Shown here: piece after piece, positions 34,484 through 38,207 of the stretch
Layout: the number at the start of each line of letters is the position of its first letter
How positions within the stretch are numbered: position 1 is the stretch's first letter
Source of the DNA: Alphaproteobacteria bacterium
GTDB taxonomy: Bacteria; Pseudomonadota; Alphaproteobacteria; Bin65
Length of the DNA: 38,207 nucleotides
Assembly (NCBI GenBank): GCA_021776685.1
Contig: JAJFFJ010000064.1
Span: 1 to 38,207 of the forward strand
Direction: 5' to 3'
Notes under the pieces: generated by a model
The model's database searches: none
What the model was told of the DNA's origin: nothing
What the model saw: the letters and a program-made list of their open reading frames with translations, nothing else
Position numbers and translations under genes: made by a program

Positions 34484-35968
34484 ATGAGTTGGATCGGGGA
34501 AATACTGAATCACTTGGCCACGCTGTTTATTTTCGTGGTCGGTACGGGGCTGCTGCTCCTGGTGGTGGTCTTCCTGTTCGATATCAGCCAGAGGCGCGAC
34601 GCCATCCGGCGGAATTTCCCGGTCATCGGCCATTTGCGGCCTTTCTTCATCCATCTTGGCACGTTCTTTCGCCAGTATTTCTTCGCCATGGACCGGGAAG
34701 AGATGCCGTTCAACCGCGCCCAGCGGGATTGGGTCGGGCGGGCGTCGAAGAACAAGGACAATACAATCCCCTTTGGCTCCACCCGTGACCTGCGGCCGGA
34801 GGGGACCATCAGTTTTGCCAATGCCGCCTATCCCGACCTGCACAGGGACACCAGCGAGGCGGGGCCACTGGTCATCGGACCCATGACCTCCCATCCCTAC
34901 GCCGCGCCCAGTTTTTTCAATATTTCGGCGATGAGCTATGGCTCACTGTCCGAGCCAGCGGTGCAGGCGCTCTCTCGCGGTGCAAAGCTGGCGGGGTGCT
35001 GGCTGAACACCGGAGAGGGCGGGTGTTCGCCCTGGCACCTGGAGGGTGGCTCGGACGTGGTCTACCAGATCGGCACGGCCAAATACGGCGTGCGCGACGC
35101 GGAGGGAAATCTCAGCGACGAAAAACTGAAGGCCTTCGCCGCCCGGCGGGAAATCCGCATGTTCGAACTCAAGCTTGCCCAGGGCGCCAAACCGGGCAAA
35201 GGCGGCATTCTGCCTGGCGAAAAGGTCTCGCGCGAGGTGGCGGAAATACGGGGCATCCCGGAGGGTCAGGATTCGATCAGCCCCAACCGTCATCCGGACA
35301 TCCGTAACGACCGCGAACTGGTGGACATGATCAACCGGGTCCGCGACGTCTCGGGCAAGCCGGTGGGCATCAAAACAGTGATCGGCGACCCGGCCTGGCT
35401 GGATTCATTCTGCGAAGAAATCAACCGCCGGGGCATTGGCACCGCACCGGATTTCATCACCATCGACAGCGCCGACGGTGGCACAGGCGCCGCGCCGATG
35501 CCGTTGATGGACTATGTGGGGATGCCCATCCAGGAAAGTCTGCCGATCGTTGTCGACAAGTTGATCGAGTACGGCCTGCGCGAGCGGATCAGGGTGATCG
35601 CTTCGGGCAAGCTCATCACGCCGGGGCCGGTCGCCTGGGCGCTTGCGGCAGGAGCGGACTTCGTCAACAACGGGCGCGGCTTCATGTTCGCCCTAGGCTG
35701 CATTCAGGCGCTGCAGTGCAACCGCAACACCTGTCCCACCGGCATCACCACCCACAATCGCCGCCTCCAGAAAGGGCTGAACCCGGAGGACAAAGCCGTC
35801 CGGGTTGCCAGCTATGTCGAGAATCTCGTCAAGGAGGTTGGCCTGATCGCCCATTCCTGCGGTGTGCACGACCCCCGGCAACTGCGGCGCGAACACTGCC
35901 GGGTGATGGTCAACGGCCGCACCATGGGATTCCACGAAATGTTCCCCCCGGCCCGGCCTGCCGCCTGA
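34484..35968 (+). CDS. FMN-binding glutamate synthase family protein, membrane-anchored
   Basis: A 494-residue protein. Residues 1-35 hold one membrane helix (LATLFIFVVGTGLLLLVVVFLF), and the rest is the glutamate-synthase FMN/iron-sulphur domain (ALDH-type barrel): SAMSYGSLSEPAVQALSRGAKLAG, NTGEGGCSPWH, ELKLAQGAKPGKGG, ISPNRHPDI, TIDSADGGTGAAP and the 3Fe-4S site CIQALQCNRNTCPTGI. It lacks the amidotransferase domain, so it is not a full GltB; relatives are called glutamate synthase-related and may be flavin oxidoreductases of unknown substrate. The ATG at 34484 follows GAGGGG. Confidence 0.9.
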   Translation: MSWIGEILNHLATLFIFVVGTGLLLLVVVFLFDISQRRDAIRRNFPVIGHLRPFFIHLGTFFRQYFFAMDREEMPFNRAQRDWVGRASKNKDNTIPFGSTRDLRPEGTISFANAAYPDLHRDTSEAGPLVIGPMTSHPYAAPSFFNISAMSYGSLSEPAVQALSRGAKLAGCWLNTGEGGCSPWHLEGGSDVVYQIGTAKYGVRDAEGNLSDEKLKAFAARREIRMFELKLAQGAKPGKGGILPGEKVSREVAEIRGIPEGQDSISPNRHPDIRNDRELVDMINRVRDVSGKPVGIKTVIGDPAWLDSFCEEINRRGIGTAPDFITIDSADGGTGAAPMPLMDYVGMPIQESLPIVVDKLIEYGLRERIRVIASGKLITPGPVAWALAAGADFVNNGRGFMFALGCIQALQCNRNTCPTGITTHNRRLQKGLNPEDKAVRVASYVENLVKEVGLIAHSCGVHDPRQLRREHCRVMVNGRTMGFHEMFPPARPAA

Positions 35969-35979
35969 CTGGACGGCGC

Positions 35980-37209
35980 TTACTCCGCTGGCGCAGCAGC
36001 CGGTGAAGCCCGGCGCGCCGCGAGGTTGGCGACCCAGCTTGCCGCCAGCGCCACCATCATCAGGATGCCGATGGTATAGAAGACCCACTCGTGCATGCCG
36101 TAGTCGATGAACAGGCCGAACAGTAGCGGCATCGACGCACCGCCGATATCAAGGCCTGTCGACACGAAGCCGAAGACCTGACCGCTTTTTCCCTCCGGCG
36201 CAAGCGAGCGGACGATCAGATCGCGGGACGGGGCAATCATGCCAAACATGAAACCAGCCACGGCGAACATCGCCATATAGCCGGACAGGGGCATCAAGAC
36301 GAAGCCGACCATTGTCAGCAGGACGCCCGTACCGATCAACCCGATGGTCGGCATCACTTCGCGGCTTTTCAACTTGTCCGCCAGCACACCCCCGGCCAGG
36401 ACGCCCAAGGCACCTGCTATAATATAGACATAGCCAATCCAGGTGCCCTCATCCCGGGTAAATCCCTGATCCAGCATCAGCGTCGGCAGGAACAACGTCA
36501 GGCCGTTCGTAGCCGCCGCCGTCACGATGAAAAACAGCAGCATGCAGAGGATGGGCAGGGAAAAGACCAGGCGCAGGCCGCTCCGGCTGTCGGTGGAAGG
36601 CGACTTCGCTATTGATTGCGCGGGTGCCGCCATCATGGGCCGGCACATATAGAGGAAGCCGGCGTAGATCAGCCCCAGCGTGCCGAGGCTGAGCAATGCC
36701 ACGCGCCAGCCCCACAGATTGTCCAGAACCAGTGCCGCCATCAGTGCTGCGGCCCAGCCGACCCATCCGGAAAATGTATGCACGGCAAAGGCCCGGCCCA
36801 TGCGTTTTTCTGAAACCCGCTGGCTGAGGATGGTGTAGTCGGCGGGATGGAAGACGCTATTGCCAACCCCTGCGATCGCTGCCAGGGGCAAGAGCATCCA
36901 ATATGCCGGCACCAAACCCATCAGGCCGAAGCCGCCCGCCAACAACACCAAGCCGACAATCAGCAGGATCGCGGCGCCGAAGCGGTCCACTGCCCGGCCC
37001 ATAAAATACTGACAGATCCCGGAGGCGAAATTGTAGGTGGTGATGATCGCGCCCAGTTCGACCGCGCTGACACCGAATTCCGCGCGCATCACCGGGAACA
37101 GCGGCGCCAGCAAAAACATGTAGAAATGGCTGAACAGGTGCGCGCCAGAGACGACACTGATTACCGCCACATCGCGGCGCGGACCTGAGGACAGTGCGGC
37201 GGCGGTCAT
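35980..37209 (-). CDS. MFS transporter
   Basis: A 409-residue 12-helix major facilitator. The loop 2-3 motif (GRAVDRFGAA) and the matching GVLADKLKSRE in the second half are seen; a hydrophilic middle loop lies near 190-210. The N-terminal half has the SHFYMFLLAPLFPVMRAEFG pattern of sugar-phosphate/organic anion or fosmidomycin-resistance-like transporters. The substrate cannot be assigned. The ATG at 37209 has only a weak site (TGAG). It converges with the glutamate-synthase-like gene (11 bases) and diverges from the luciferase-like gene. Confidence 0.9.
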   Translation of the reverse strand: MTAAALSSGPRRDVAVISVVSGAHLFSHFYMFLLAPLFPVMRAEFGVSAVELGAIITTYNFASGICQYFMGRAVDRFGAAILLIVGLVLLAGGFGLMGLVPAYWMLLPLAAIAGVGNSVFHPADYTILSQRVSEKRMGRAFAVHTFSGWVGWAAALMAALVLDNLWGWRVALLSLGTLGLIYAGFLYMCRPMMAAPAQSIAKSPSTDSRSGLRLVFSLPILCMLLFFIVTAAATNGLTLFLPTLMLDQGFTRDEGTWIGYVYIIAGALGVLAGGVLADKLKSREVMPTIGLIGTGVLLTMVGFVLMPLSGYMAMFAVAGFMFGMIAPSRDLIVRSLAPEGKSGQVFGFVSTGLDIGGASMPLLFGLFIDYGMHEWVFYTIGILMMVALAASWVANLAARRASPAAAPAE

Positions 37210-37416
37210 GGCGGCTCATCGGATTCCGGGAACAGAGCGCGGCATCATAGGGGCGGCGGTCTACACGGTCCATGCGATGATTGCATGGCAGTGCGGCGTG
37301 TCATGACGGAGCGGCTCTGCGCCGGGTGATTTGCTGTTGGGAGCAAGTGATCGGGACCGTAGATTGGCTTCAATCGGCCAAGGATTAATGTCCCGCTGCC
37401 TCGAGGAGATTGCTGC

Positions 37417-38207
37417 ATGACCGTGCGTTTCGGCATTTTTGATCAGATGGACCGCAACAGCCTTGCGTTGGCGGACTTCTATGACGAACGGCTGCGCCTC
37501 GCCGCGCTCTATGACGAACTAGGGTTCGACGGACTGTTCGTTTCCGAGCATCACTCGACCCCACTGGGGATGGCGCCCTCGCCAGGACTCTTTTTCTCGG
37601 CCGTAGCCACCCGGACCCGGCGTCTCCGTTTCGGCCCGCTGGTATATTTGCTGCCGCTCTATGAGCCGCTCAGGCTGATTGAAGAAATCTGCATGCTTGA
37701 CCATCTCTCCCGCGGGCGGCTTGAGGTCGGCGTCGGTAAGGGGATATCGCCCTACGAGGTTGGCTATTTCAATGTCGACCACGGCGAAGCGCTCGATAGA
37801 TATATCGAGGCCTTCGATGTCATCCGTCAGGGACTGACGCAGCCGGTGTTGGACCATCAGGGGAAATATTACAGCTACAACGGCGTGCCGATGGAACTGG
37901 CGCCGCTGCAGCAGCCTCATCCGCCCTTCTGGTACGGGGTCGTCAATCCGGAGACGGCGAAGTGGGCCGCGGAGAATGCGATCAACATCGTCAGCTATCC
38001 GCCTGCGGAGAGCATGACCGGATTGGTTGATGCCTACCAGAACGCCTGGAATTCAGGCAGTGGCGGCGATCCCATGCCCGCTGTCGCCCTTGGCCGCCAC
38101 ATACATATCGCGGAGACCGCGGCCCAGGCGGAGCGTGAGGCGAAGGAAGCCTGGAAGGTCTGGTGGGACTCGCTTCAGCATCTATGGATCAGGCACGGCA
38201 CGCTCAG
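37417..38207 (+). CDS. LLM class flavin-dependent oxidoreductase (3' truncated by window edge)
   Basis: From an ATG with a GAGGAG site nine bases upstream, the frame is open to the end of the window (263 codons seen). The product starts MTVRFGIFDQMDR and goes on with LGFDGLFVSEHHSTPLG, RLRFGPLVYLLPLYEPLRLIEEICMLDHLSRGRLEVGVGKG, and PHPPFWYGVVNPETAKWAAENAINI: the TIM-barrel pattern of bacterial-luciferase-like monooxygenases. These use reduced FMN (or F420) and O2 on alkanes, alkanesulphonates or similar compounds. It diverges from the MFS gene. Confidence 0.93.
   Translation, partial: MTVRFGIFDQMDRNSLALADFYDERLRLAALYDELGFDGLFVSEHHSTPLGMAPSPGLFFSAVATRTRRLRFGPLVYLLPLYEPLRLIEEICMLDHLSRGRLEVGVGKGISPYEVGYFNVDHGEALDRYIEAFDVIRQGLTQPVLDHQGKYYSYNGVPMELAPLQQPHPPFWYGVVNPETAKWAAENAINIVSYPPAESMTGLVDAYQNAWNSGSGGDPMPAVALGRHIHIAETAAQAEREAKEAWKVWWDSLQHLWIRHGTL

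Overview
The window is a chromosomal segment of a GC-rich Gram-negative bacterium, most likely an alphaproteobacterium (order not resolved; Rhodospirillales-like by general impression). The signs are a groESL operon with a perfect CIRCE element, an ScfR/RamB-type regulator divergent from isocitrate lyase, a type I QueF, a PAS histidine kinase with a PleC/DivJ-like core, and the ligase-associated DNA-damage quartet common in this class. I found no tRNA or rRNA gene, insertion sequence, phage gene, CRISPR array or attachment site. Coding density is high. No gene-free stretch exceeds 300 bases; the longest (18114-18370, 9059-9311, 24197-24442, 12916-13163, 16395-16609) are about 215-257 bases.

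Layout, left to right. 1-4752: an AhpD-like gene (cut by the window edge), a RidA homologue without its usual arginine, and a DUF6356 gene divergent from an Lrp/AsnC regulator over a near-consensus Lrp site. A compact minus-strand run follows, of an AhpD-like protein, QueF and the small and large subunits of a LigAB-type ring-cleavage dioxygenase, then a DUF1326 gene. 4762-9058: a small exported protein diverges from an Fpg-type DNA glycosylase, whose stop overlaps a TPR/2-oxoglutarate-oxygenase-like gene followed by an acyl-CoA ligase. 9312-12915: an orphan three-PAS histidine kinase and an O-methyltransferase-like gene with a TTG start.

13079-17210: the ScfR/RamB-like regulator (its stop codon lies in a 13-bp tandem repeat) faces aceA across three ATTTACA repeats. 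aceA is followed by a 76-residue protein, two terminator hairpins, and a two-gene unit of a membrane protein and an orphan Flp pilin. 17226-20717: MepA endopeptidase, a VOC protein, a sterol-desaturase-like hydroxylase and a CmcJ-like oxygenase, with a 12-bp tandem repeat at the CmcJ 3' end.

20824-27635: DNA ligase and MBL exonuclease on the minus strand, an unrecognised exported protein, then Lhr-like helicase and PdeM phosphoesterase on the plus strand. Together these are the four components of the ligase-associated repair system, split into divergent halves. 27646-31601: an NTF2-like protein, a membrane protein, groES-groEL with heat-shock control and a strong terminator, and an exported Lys/Pro/Arg-repeat protein. 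31598-38207: a TRIC-family channel, a second acyl-CoA ligase, a small membrane protein next to a membrane-anchored glutamate-synthase-like flavoprotein, an MFS transporter, and the start of a luciferase-like monooxygenase.

Most genes are ordinary housekeeping or accessory metabolism. The parts with most possible novelty are the queF/ligAB/AhpD operon, the small genes and hairpins after aceA with the orphan pilin pair, the stop-codon tandem repeats, and the exported protein inside the repair locus.
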